Numbered from the stretch's first letter, positions 25,682-32,834 are shown. The stretch is 55,800 nt of DNA from Alphaproteobacteria bacterium UBA2903 (GCA_002349565.1 DEDN01000011.1:1-55800); one strand, 5' to 3'. A program made the numbers and translations. The notes: generated by a model from the sequence alone, not told the origin.

Positions 25682-26079
25682 CCGACACCGAGGACAGTTC
25701 TATAACAAGAACGGTCGGAACGCAACGCTTTTTGATAAAGGTGGCGATTGCTCTCATTCAAAAAGGGCAAATGCCTTTAAAAAAAGAAGCGTCAGCGTTC
25801 TTTTTTGAAGGCAAGCCCTTCGGCGAATGAGAAAAGCGGTTTGTCAAGGGCAAAAAGAGGAGGGGAATCACCCAGTCTGCAGGGCGAAGCCCGAAGATTG
25901 GGGAGACCTCTTTTTGTTCATTTACCCTTGAGCAAACCAAGATGAGCCCCTTGGGGGCGTTTCGGGGGACAAACACGGCGAAGCCGTAAAGCTGAAAGCT
26001 TTGAAAAGCAAAAAGCGTCAGCTTTTTACAATGACAATTCGTTACATCGATGTCCGAAAAATCGAACAAAAACAAACAG
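25682..26079 (-). repeat. Inner inverted repeat arm, left (398 bp, structured)
   Basis: Near-identical inverted partner of 27320-27715, with small indels. On the minus strand it carries many stems: AAAAAGC/GCTTTTT, a GGCTTCGCC hairpin, AAAAAGAGG pairing with CCTCTTTTT around a GGGCTTCGCCC stem, CTCATTC pairing with GAATGAG, and GTTCT/AGAAC. It ends just upstream of micro-protein A and looks like its long 5' untranslated region. A 105-codon frame through it is frameshifted relative to the other arm, so it is probably not coding. Confidence 0.85.
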
Positions 26080-26084
26080 ACAGC

Positions 26085-26522
26085 TTAGATATAATGCAAA
26101 CATGTTTCAGGGTCGTTCTTCATATATGCCAAAAATTTGCGGTGCGTGCTGATTTCCAGAATGTGGCGGATAATCCGCTCATCCACGCCGTTTTTGTGCA
26201 TTTGCTGAACCAAATAAGCGATAGCGTGCTCTTTAAACCACTTGAATTTTTGATTGTTCAAGCCCCAGACATATTCGACGGTGGATAAACAAACCCCCAA
26301 TTCGCGGGCAACCATCTGTAAAGCCAAGTGGCTGGGAATGCCTTGCTTGAACAGGGCAGAGGCTTTTTCGACGATGACAAGCTCCTGCCTGTATTCCGTG
26401 TCGGTATAAAGACTTAATCGACTTTCCAGCTTTTGAAGTTTCTGCTCAAAATCTTTCAGTTCGAAGCGAAGTGCAAAAAGAGCCTGTCGAATGTCGGCGG
26501 CATCGATATATTTGAAGAACAT
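26085..26522 (-). CDS. HTH-like DNA-binding protein, 145 aa, unknown family
   Basis: Start at 26522 with AAGGA about 10 nt upstream. The N-terminus is a coiled-coil-like stretch (FALRFELKDFEQKLQKLESRL). Two helix-turn-helix-like segments follow: GIPSHLALQMVARELGVCLS and GVDERIIRHILEISTHRKFL. The C-terminal segment resembles the product of the broken gene across the island (DKGFTRSNICKIVDISTGSL), suggesting related regulators. Divergent from that gene across operator-like repeats. It may regulate the island; no family is recognised. Confidence 0.6.
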   Translation of the reverse strand: MFFKYIDAADIRQALFALRFELKDFEQKLQKLESRLSLYTDTEYRQELVIVEKASALFKQGIPSHLALQMVARELGVCLSTVEYVWGLNNQKFKWFKEHAIAYLVQQMHKNGVDERIIRHILEISTHRKFLAYMKNDPETCLHYI

Positions 26523-26564
26523 AGCGTTAAAATCCTTCCATAACAAACAGTCATACAAAGCGAT

Positions 26565-26673
26565 ATTGTCGCAAAATCAATGTACGAAAAACTGTTGACA
26601 AAGCTTCATAAATTTTCAAAAGCCAAGCTTTTCTGCGCCTCACTGTATAAATTGTCGCATAATGTATATTATG
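26565..26673. promoter_or_regulatory. Operator-like repeats in divergent promoter region
   Basis: ATTGTCGCAAAAT (26565-26577) and ATTGTCGCATAAT (26651-26663) are direct repeats matching at 12 of 13 positions. The second overlaps a perfect palindrome with CATAAT and ATTATG arms (26658-26673). A minus-strand promoter for the HTH gene may use TTGATT and TGTATG around the first repeat. Candidate binding sites for the adjacent HTH protein. Confidence 0.45.
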
Positions 26674-26784
26674 TGAGAATGATGGCGAGGAGGAGGCTCT
26701 ATAACGGGTGGTAATGCTTGATTTTTTAAAGTGACCGCTCATTTTTGTTGAACGGTTTTAACTCGATTATGAAAGGATGTTTTT

Positions 26785-27206
26785 ATGTTCATACACGCAA
26801 GCGATCCCGACAGGATTAAGAAAGAGCTTGACTTGCTGGCGTCTCAGCTCCACGAACTGACGCGCTAAGTTCATTTGTTATCAAACAATCTTGTGACAAC
26901 TACGCCCAGAGGCAAACAGACTTTACCTGCCTTGTTTATTCGTGAAGTCGATCGCCAAATGGCTTTGGGCGTTCCCGAAGCCGACGCCGTCGAAGATGCG
27001 CGTGATGCTTTGGAAATGACTAACGAAGCCGCGACGTTCTGCTGGTCACGCGCTAAATCCATCGGCGCGGCTTAGACCGGTACGCTAAAATTTATTGCTG
27101 TCAGCTTCTGCGGGACAAAGGTTTTACGCGTTCCAATATCTGCAAAATCGTAGATATTTCAACTGGAAGTCTTCAAGAGTATTTGCATAAGGACTTAGGA
27201 AAATGA
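26785..27206 (+). pseudogene. Broken regulatory-type gene (in-frame stop plus frameshift)
   Basis: A good AAAGGA and ATG (26785) open a 27-codon frame (MFIHASDPDRIKKELDLLAS) that ends at TAA (26866-26868). The same frame continues after the stop with 66 codons ending at TAG (27073-27075), including IREVDRQMALGVPEADAVED. A -1 shift then opens a stretch of about 45 codons with an HTH-like end (DKGFTRSNICKIVDISTGSL), stopping at 27204-27206. That end resembles the C-terminus of the 26085-26522 product. I read this as one decayed gene. Three separate small genes are possible, but the second and third lack ribosome sites. Confidence 0.45.
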
Positions 27207-27283
27207 TTTGGCTACAATGCATGTTTATCTATATCGGCAACACGTTGCCGTTTTTCGGCAATATGTCGATGATTATCGTTTGA
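27203..27283 (+). CDS. Hydrophobic micro-ORF, 26 aa
   Basis: The ATG at 27203 overlaps the preceding stop (ATGA) and has TTAGGAAA upstream. The peptide is hydrophobic throughout (CMFIYIGNTLPFFGNMSMII). A hairpin terminator starts 4-7 bp after its stop. It may be a real membrane micro-protein or chance. No relatives are seen in the window. Confidence 0.35.
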   Translation: MIWLQCMFIYIGNTLPFFGNMSMIIV

Positions 27284-27286
27284 CGA

Positions 27287-27320
27287 TATAAGAGCCCTAC
27301 GGGGCTCTTAATATTTTATC
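27287..27320 (+). terminator. Hairpin terminator before right arm
   Basis: AAGAGCCC (27290-27297) and GGGCTCTT (27302-27309) pair around TACG, flanked by ATA/TAT and followed by an AT-rich run. Separates the central genes from the right arm. Confidence 0.65.
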
Positions 27321-27715
27321 TGTTTGTTTTTATTAGATTTTTCGGTCATCGATGTAGCCGGATTTTCGCTGTAAAAAGCTGTCGCTTTTTGCTTTTTAAA
27401 GCTTGCGCTTTACGGCTTGCGCCGTGTTTGGCCCCCGAAACGCCCCAAAGGGGCTTGTCTTGGTTTGCTCAAGGGTAAATAAACAAAAAGAGGTTTCCCC
27501 AATCTTCGGGCTTCGCCCTGCAGACCGGGTGATTCCCCTCCTCTTTTTGCCCTTGACAAACCGCTTTTCTCATTCGCCGAAGGGCTTGCCTTCAAAAAAG
27601 TACGCTGACGCTTCTTTTTTAAAGTCATTGCCCTTTTTGAATGAGAGCAACAGCCACTTTATCAAAAAGCGTTGCGTTCGGACGGTTCTTGTTGTAGAAC
27701 TGTCCTCGGTGTCGG
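27320..27715 (+). repeat. Inner inverted repeat arm, right (396 bp, structured)
   Basis: Inverted partner of 25682-26079. Stems seen: AAAAAGC/GCTTTTT, AAAGC/GCTTT, ACGGC/GCCGT, GCCCC/GGGGC, AAAAAGAGG/CCTCTTTTT, CTCATTC/GAATGAG and GTTCT/AGAAC. It lies directly upstream of micro-protein B. In-frame codons continue from the arm into micro-protein B, but the strong ribosome site and ATG at 27784 mark the true start. Confidence 0.85.
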
Positions 27716-27783
27716 ACAGCGAGTCCGATTCCCGGACTTGCTTGTTCGATGCTTTATTTCCACCTCTAACAAAAGGAGGAAAG

Positions 27784-27864
27784 ATGCATAAGCAAGCAAA
27801 CCCGCTAACACTCATTGTGTTAGCTATACTTTTCTTGCTAAGCTTTATAAAAGAAGCTTGGTAG
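27784..27864 (+). CDS. Single-pass membrane micro-protein B, 26 aa
   Basis: An AAAAGGAGG ribosome site ends 4 nt before the ATG (27784); stop TAG at 27862-27864. A short polar N-terminus (MHKQANP) is followed by one hydrophobic helix (LTLIVLAILFLLSF) and a charged end (IKEAW). Its helix resembles micro-protein A, though the flanking residues and DNA differ. The same structured arm precedes it and a mirrored promoter faces it. Family unknown. Confidence 0.6.
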   Translation: MHKQANPLTLIVLAILFLLSFIKEAW

Positions 27865-27879
27865 GTTAAGTGAGAAAAG

Positions 27880-27934
27880 CAAGCCCCCTCTTTCTATGAA
27901 TGGAACTCATTTTAAGCAGGGGGCTTGTTTCTTT
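27880..27934. terminator. Bidirectional hairpin after micro-protein B
   Basis: CAAGCCCCCT (27880-27889) and AGGGGGCTTG (27918-27927) form a 10-bp stem. A smaller ATGA/TCAT stem sits in the 28-nt loop. T-rich runs follow on both strands (TTTCTTTT on plus, GCTTTTC on minus), so converging transcripts could both end here. Confidence 0.75.
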
Positions 27935-27954
27935 TGTATGATGCATAAGCACTT

Positions 27955-27986
27955 ATTATAATGCCATTTCTCTCTATGGATTGCAA
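27955..27986 (-). promoter_or_regulatory. Inward-facing promoter candidate, right
   Basis: Mirror of the left candidate: TATAAT on the minus strand (27960-27955), with TTGCAA (27986-27981) at 20-bp spacing. An RNA starting near 27947 would run toward the hairpin at 27880-27927, antisense to the 3' untranslated region of micro-protein B. Confidence 0.5.
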
Positions 27987-28015
27987 GCAAAAAAAAGCCC
28001 TGCCGAAGCAGGACT
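27986..28015 (-). terminator. Intrinsic terminator in right outer repeat
   Basis: AGTCCTGC and GCAGGGCT arms with a TTCG loop on the minus strand (28015-27996), then eight T's. It lies about 130 bp downstream of the sixA-like gene and would end that transcript. Confidence 0.9.
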
Positions 28016-28145
28016 TTCGTTTACATATGAGCAAGGACTATATTACCCGCCCTGCCCGCTAAAATCAATCCCTTGCAGTCGTTCCACAGAGTTTTTCCGA
28101 AATCACGGAAATTCCCCTTACCCTGTTTTGCGCTGTCAGCAAGGT

Positions 28146-28667
28146 TTAATGCCGCGCCGCACCGATAAAGCGCGCGTCTTCCATTGAAAACCCGTCCCAA
28201 CCGTCATTGATTTCGATGCATGCCAAAGATGCCGTCGGGAAGCGTTCCCGCTCTTGCCCTTTGCTCAAAGCCACCAGTTCCGCCAGCGACGGATTGTGTC
28301 CGATGACCAGCACTTCTTTCTTTTCGGGGGCGAGCTGATGCAGCATGCCGACGATTTCATCGGCTTCCGCATTGTAAAGCATATCGGTAAAAACGACCTC
28401 CGTCCCGTCAAACACATCCATAACGCGTTCCAACGTTTCGCGTGTGCGCAAAGCGGAGGAACACAAGATCAAATCCGGCTGCAATTCCATAGCGCGCAGC
28501 ATTTTCTTCAGTTTTTTGACATCTTTGCGACCGCGCTTTGCCAACGGTCTGTCTGCGTCAAGGTATTTTTCCTTTTTGGATGCCTTGCCGTGGCGCATCA
28601 GGTACAAATGTTTCGGTTCTTCGGCAACGGCGGGTACTGTCCCAGTCTTTTTTGGTTGTTTGGTCAT
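28146..28667 (-). CDS. sixA: SixA-type phosphohistidine phosphatase
   Basis: 173 aa. The start at 28667 has AAAAGG 9 nt upstream; ATG 28676 would overlap it. After a ~20-residue polar lead comes the histidine-phosphatase motif LYLMRHGKASKK (RHG). LILCSSALRTRETLERV and VLVIGHNPSLAELVALS supply the remaining catalytic Arg and His. The short length fits SixA rather than phosphoglycerate mutase. SixA removes phosphate from phosphohistidine phosphocarriers; the target here is unknown. Divergent from ppk. Confidence 0.85.
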   Translation of the reverse strand: MTKQPKKTGTVPAVAEEPKHLYLMRHGKASKKEKYLDADRPLAKRGRKDVKKLKKMLRAMELQPDLILCSSALRTRETLERVMDVFDGTEVVFTDMLYNAEADEIVGMLHQLAPEKKEVLVIGHNPSLAELVALSKGQERERFPTASLACIEINDGWDGFSMEDARFIGAARH

Positions 28668-28814
28668 CGCATTCATCCTTTTCAACAATTTCGTTACATT
28701 CAGAGTAAGCGACATAGTTTTGAAAAAAAAGATAGCCAATCTTTTTAGCTTTCCTTTAAACCGAAAACGGATTATTTTTGCCGTATCGGGAATCACTTTG
28801 CAAAGGGAAAAGAC

Positions 28815-30965
28815 ATGCACTCCTCTGTTGTTACGGAAGACATCGATTTGAACACGCCCAAACGTTTTTTCAATCGCGAGCTGTCGTGGCTGGCGTTTAA
28901 CCGCCGCGTGCTGGAGGAAGCCGTCAATCCCCGCTATCCTTTGTTGGAACGTCTGCGCTTTCTGGCGATTTCGGGATCCAATCTGGACGAGTTTTTCATG
29001 GTTCGCATTGCGGGCATCTTGGAACAGATTTACGCGGGCATCACCAACCGCAGCGACGACGGACTGACCCCGCAGGAGCAACTGGATGCTATTAACGAAC
29101 AGGTCGATTTGCTGCGCGAAAAGCAAAACGATTACTTTAAGATTTTACGAAAAGAGCTTGAAAAGAAAAAGATTTTTATTATCGACCGCGACGCGCTTTC
29201 AAAAAAGGAAGCCGAAAAGCTGCTGCCTGTTTTCGAGGATACCATTTTCCCCGTTTTAACGCCGATAGCACTGGATTCCGCGCATCCGTTCCCGTTTTTG
29301 CCGAACCTGTCGCTGTCGCTGATTTTGGAACTGTCCAACGGCGAAAAAGCCTTAATTCCTCTGCCGTCCGCCCTGCCCCGCTTTATCCGCGTCAGCAAAA
29401 AGCCCGCACGCTATATCGCGCTGGAAGACATCGTTTTGCTGTTCATCAACCGCATTTTTCCGCATGCAAAAGTCAAGGAACACGGGTTGTTTGCAATCAT
29501 CCGCAACAGCTTGCTGAACGTGGACGAACGCGCCGAAGATTTGATGATGCAGTTTGAAACCGCTTTGGACAAGCAGCGGCACGGCGCGGTCATCGCGTTG
29601 ACCGTGTCGCAGGACATGCCCGATGCTTTGGTCGATTTTCTGACCAAAAAGCTGGACATTGAACGCTGGGGTATTGTGCGGCGTTCGGGCATTATCCGCG
29701 TGCGCGCGCTGTCGGGCTTGATTACGCCCGATTTCAAGGATTTGCTGTTCAAGCCCTACAAGCCGCGCCATGCCGAACGCGTCCGCGACTTCAAGGGCGA
29801 TCACTTTGCCGCAATTCGCAAAAAAGATATGGTCATCCACCACCCTTATGAATCTTTCGAAGTTGTCGTCAAATTCCTGCAGCAGGCGGCGAAAGATCCC
29901 GATGTCGTGTCGATTAAGCAAACGCTGTACCGCACGAACAAAGATTCCCCGATTGTCAAGGCTTTGATAACGGCGGCGAAGAACAAAAAAGCCGTAACCG
30001 CCGTCGTCGAACTCCGCGCCCGTTTCGACGAGGAAGCCAACATCAAATGGGCGCGCGATATGGAAAAAGCGGGCGTTCACGTCGTTTTCGGACTGATGAA
30101 CTATAAAACGCACGCCAAAATATCGCTGGTGACGCGCAAGGAAAACGGCGTTTTGCGCAGTTACGCCCACTTTGGCACGGGCAACTATCACGAAGTCACC
30201 GCCAACTTGTACACGGATTTGTCCTTTTTCACCTGCGACAAGGATTTGTGCAACGACGCCGCGCTGGTCTTTAATTATCTGACGGGATACGCCCAGCCCG
30301 AAGGACTGAAAAAGCTTGCCATTGCGCCGATTAACCTGCGCGACAAACTGCTGAAACTGATTGACAAGGAAATGGAATTTGCCAAAGCGGGCAAACCCGC
30401 CAACATTTGGGGCAAAATGAACTCTTTGCTGGACGACAAAATCATCGACGCGTTTTATCGCGCATCCCAAGCGGGCGTGAAAATCAATCTGGTCGTGCGC
30501 GGCATTTGCGCCCTGCGCCCCGGAATTGAAGGATTGTCCGAAAACATCAAGGTCAAAAGCATTGTCGGGCGTTTCTTGGAACACGCGCGGATTTACTGCT
30601 TCGGTAACGGGAACAAGCTCCCCTCGCCCAAAGCGAAAGTCTTTATTTCCTCGGCGGATTTGATGCAAAGGAACACAATTCACCGTGTCGAAACGCTTGT
30701 TCCGATTTCAAATCCGACGGTACACGAACAAATCTTGGGTCAAATCATGCAGGGCAACATCAAAGACGAAGCCAACAGCTGGATTTTGCATCCCGATATG
30801 ACGTACACCCGCTTGTCGGAAAGCCCGCAAGCTTTTTCCTGCCACCAATTTTTTATGACGCACCCCAGCTTGTCGGGACGCGGAACGGCGAAACTGCGCG
30901 ACATTGTCGCCCGCCAGAAAAAAGCCGTCCGCCGCGAAGAAAAAACAACCAAAAAGGATAATTAA
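28815..30965 (+). CDS. ppk: Polyphosphate kinase 1
   Basis: 716 aa, ribosome site AAAGGGAAAAG. N-terminal domain begins FFNRELSWLAFNRRVLEEA, then SGSNLDEFFMVRIAGI. The phospholipase-D-like core has DPDVVSIKQTLYRTNKDSP and the autophosphorylated-His motif SYAHFGTGNYHE (His452). GICALRPGI and SSADLMQRNTIHRVET complete the second active-site half. Reversibly polymerises ATP gamma-phosphate into polyphosphate. The PPK2-type gene follows 2 bp downstream, so synthesis and use of polyphosphate are co-encoded. Confidence 0.96.
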   Translation: MHSSVVTEDIDLNTPKRFFNRELSWLAFNRRVLEEAVNPRYPLLERLRFLAISGSNLDEFFMVRIAGILEQIYAGITNRSDDGLTPQEQLDAINEQVDLLREKQNDYFKILRKELEKKKIFIIDRDALSKKEAEKLLPVFEDTIFPVLTPIALDSAHPFPFLPNLSLSLILELSNGEKALIPLPSALPRFIRVSKKPARYIALEDIVLLFINRIFPHAKVKEHGLFAIIRNSLLNVDERAEDLMMQFETALDKQRHGAVIALTVSQDMPDALVDFLTKKLDIERWGIVRRSGIIRVRALSGLITPDFKDLLFKPYKPRHAERVRDFKGDHFAAIRKKDMVIHHPYESFEVVVKFLQQAAKDPDVVSIKQTLYRTNKDSPIVKALITAAKNKKAVTAVVELRARFDEEANIKWARDMEKAGVHVVFGLMNYKTHAKISLVTRKENGVLRSYAHFGTGNYHEVTANLYTDLSFFTCDKDLCNDAALVFNYLTGYAQPEGLKKLAIAPINLRDKLLKLIDKEMEFAKAGKPANIWGKMNSLLDDKIIDAFYRASQAGVKINLVVRGICALRPGIEGLSENIKVKSIVGRFLEHARIYCFGNGNKLPSPKAKVFISSADLMQRNTIHRVETLVPISNPTVHEQILGQIMQGNIKDEANSWILHPDMTYTRLSESPQAFSCHQFFMTHPSLSGRGTAKLRDIVARQKKAVRREEKTTKKDN

Positions 30966-30967
30966 CC

Positions 30968-32488
30968 ATGATGGACATTGCTGAATTCGAGCCGGATTTT
31001 TCGGACAAGGAAGAAACCGAAATCCGCACCGCGCTTATCAAGCTGCAGGAAAAAGTGCAGGAAGCGAAAGTTCCAGTCATTTTGCTGTTGTGCGGAGCGA
31101 ACGGGTCGGGCAAAAACGCGGCTTTGGGGCTGCTGCGCGACTGGCTGGATCAGCGTCATCTGGACCTGCACGCTTACGAACGCCGCAACATCCGCCAAGA
31201 CACCATCGAATACCGCCGCTATTGGTGTGATACGCCGATAGAGGGACATACGGGACTGTTTGTCAGCTCGTGGTATTCCGATCCGCTGGTTGAACACGCT
31301 TACGGCCGCATCAACGATGACGAGCTGTACAAACGTCTGGACGAATGTAATTTGTTTGAAAAAATGTTGGCGGACGGCAACGCGATTTTCGTCAAAATCT
31401 GGTTTTACAAAACAACGGCGGAACAAGAGCACTTTTTACGCACCATGGACGACAATCCGTATGAACAATGGCGCGTATTTCCCGACGATTGGAAAAACTG
31501 CTGTCTGTCCGACAAGTTTGAATCGACCACCCGCAAAATCATCCGCTACACGGACAAAGACTATGCGCCGTGGTTTGAAATCAAGGACGGAACAATGACC
31601 GACCGCATGCGCGCCGCCCTGCACTACATCTGCGCGCGCGTTGACAAGCAAGCGGATTTGTTCTTGAAGCAAAAATCCAAAAAGCCCGAATACAAGAAAA
31701 TCAAAACGGATAAAAAAGCCGAATTTTTGAAAGACTTAAAGCTAGACGCAAACATTTCCAAAGAAGAATACCGCGTCTGTCTGCCGTATTTGAAAGCGCG
31801 CCTGAACGCCCTTTTGATGGAAGCCAAACGCCGCAATAAAAAAGTCGTTTTGGCGTTCGAAGGTCCCGACGCGTCGGGCAAAGGCGGCGTTATCAGCCGT
31901 TTGGCGTCGTCGGTGTATGTGCGCGACTGCAACATTTTCCCGATTGCCGCACCGACCAAGGAAGAGCTTGCCCACCATTATTTATGGCGGTTTTGGACGC
32001 GGTTGAAAGAACAGGTTCTTTTGACCGTGTTCGACCGCACTTGGTACGGGCGCGTTTTGGTCGAACGCATTGAACACTTTGCGTCGGATGCGGAATGGGA
32101 ACGCGCTTACGACGAAATCAACGCGTTTGAAAAGCAGCTGACCAAAGGCGACAACATCGTCGTCAAATTCCTGCTGTACATTTCGTCGGACGAACAGCTT
32201 GCCCGTTTCAAAGCGCGCGAGGAAGTGTCCTACAAAACGTGGAAAATCGGCGAAGAGGATTGGCGCAACCGCGAAAAATGGGACGCATACGAAACGGCGT
32301 TCGACGACATGCTGGCGAAAACCAATACAAAATACGCGCCGTGGTTCGTCATTGCGGACAACAACAAAAAATACGGTCGCATCACCGCTATGCGCAAATT
32401 GTGTGAACATTTGGAAAAAGTGCTGGACTTCAAACCCGACTTGCCCGACCCCGTGTTCGAGAAAAAAGCCAAAAAGAAAAAATCGTAA
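30968..32488 (+). CDS. pap: Two-domain polyphosphate kinase 2 (class II, polyphosphate:AMP phosphotransferase-like)
   Basis: 506 aa, about twice a single PPK2. Domain 1 (about residues 10-235) has a degenerate Walker A, GANGSGKNAA (43-52). Domain 2 (about 265-500) has the canonical FEGPDASGKGGVISR (P-loop 299-306) and the Walker-B-type FDRTWYGRVLVERIE. In fused class II enzymes only the C-terminal domain is catalytic and AMP is the usual acceptor; the altered P-loop of domain 1 fits that. Likely makes ADP from AMP using polyphosphate. Confidence 0.88.
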   Translation: MMDIAEFEPDFSDKEETEIRTALIKLQEKVQEAKVPVILLLCGANGSGKNAALGLLRDWLDQRHLDLHAYERRNIRQDTIEYRRYWCDTPIEGHTGLFVSSWYSDPLVEHAYGRINDDELYKRLDECNLFEKMLADGNAIFVKIWFYKTTAEQEHFLRTMDDNPYEQWRVFPDDWKNCCLSDKFESTTRKIIRYTDKDYAPWFEIKDGTMTDRMRAALHYICARVDKQADLFLKQKSKKPEYKKIKTDKKAEFLKDLKLDANISKEEYRVCLPYLKARLNALLMEAKRRNKKVVLAFEGPDASGKGGVISRLASSVYVRDCNIFPIAAPTKEELAHHYLWRFWTRLKEQVLLTVFDRTWYGRVLVERIEHFASDAEWERAYDEINAFEKQLTKGDNIVVKFLLYISSDEQLARFKAREEVSYKTWKIGEEDWRNREKWDAYETAFDDMLAKTNTKYAPWFVIADNNKKYGRITAMRKLCEHLEKVLDFKPDLPDPVFEKKAKKKKS

Positions 32489-32495
32489 AAACTTC

Positions 32496-32834
32496 TTGCC
32501 AAGCGTCTCTTTTTAAGGCTATCCTTACTTTTAAGCGTGTTCCCCGAAGGGGAATACGCCAGTGCCTTGAGAGGGGCGCGGAGTCGTAAGAAGCTCTTGC
32601 TATGTTGGCGCAGATATGCGCGAATGCCGTTTTGCGCATTGTAAAACGGAAAATATCCCCCGATTTCTTTTTTAAGGGTCGGGGAGCTTTTGACGTATGT
32701 TCAGAACACACCCCGTCATTATCTCTGGCAGAACGGGGGTGTTTAAAGGTTAAAAGGATCACACATAGCTGATTTTCTTAACTCCCCGACCGCTCTTTCA
32801 GCGGTCTTTTTTTTATTTTTAAGGGGAGTTTTTT
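32496..32834 (+). promoter_or_regulatory. Structured 5' leader with candidate attenuator, copy 2
   Basis: 339 nt from a promoter-like TTGCCA (32496-32501) to the adhesin ATG. Three nested helices are seen: GGTCGGGGAG (32677-32686) with CTCCCCGACC (32782-32791), CTTTTGAC (32687-32694) with GTTAAAAG (32749-32756), and 32705-32716 with 32733-32743 with one bulge. The first strand can pair instead with CCCCGA (32658-32663). The terminator 32788-32806 begins inside CTCCCCGACC, so the outer helix should act as an antiterminator. An upstream stem (GCGT-TTCCCC / GGGGAA-ACGC) and a GCGCA/TGCG hairpin may form a sensor part. All helices recur in copy 1. Confidence 0.8.
32788..32814 (+). terminator. Intrinsic terminator inside adhesin leader, copy 2
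   Basis: GACCGCT (32788-32794) and AGCGGTC (32800-32806) form a perfect 7-bp stem with a CTTTC loop, followed by eight T's (32807-32814). The adhesin ribosome site AAGGGGAG begins at 32821. A terminator here can only be regulatory. Confidence 0.9.

Larger units (their letters stand above)
27953..28068 (-). repeat. Outer inverted repeat, right copy (IR-O)
   Basis: Inverted near-identical copy of 25329-25445. At its outer end it carries a fragment encoding DFSGQGG and a stop, matching the C-terminus of the 66-aa protein but cut off from any full gene by an upstream TGA. This shows that the right copy is a duplicated piece. Confidence 0.85.

Noticed and set aside
25758..26075. 105-codon frame through the left inner arm, and its longer counterpart at 27403-27864
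   Set aside because: The two arms diverge by frameshift, neither frame has a ribosome site, and the sequence is dominated by hairpins. Treated as structured repeat, with only the 3' micro-gene kept.
25000..28200. CRISPR array or integron-type array as an explanation of the island
   Set aside because: Repeats are few, long and inverted, without regular short spacers, and no cas or integrase gene is present.
28668..29126. Extended 326-aa start for the SixA-like gene
   Set aside because: The extra N-terminus runs antisense to ppk and has no ribosome site; the start at 28667 fits the family length.
32600..32780. A leader peptide (about 57 codons from ATG near 32600) as the basis of translational attenuation
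   Set aside because: The frame is not kept in the other leader copy (different start, frame and stop), while RNA helices are kept. No run of regulatory codons is visible.
32496..32834. Assigning the adhesin leader to c-di-GMP, cobalamin, glutamine or 6S RNA classes
   Set aside because: The conserved core motifs of those classes were looked for by eye and are absent; only a covariance search could settle it.
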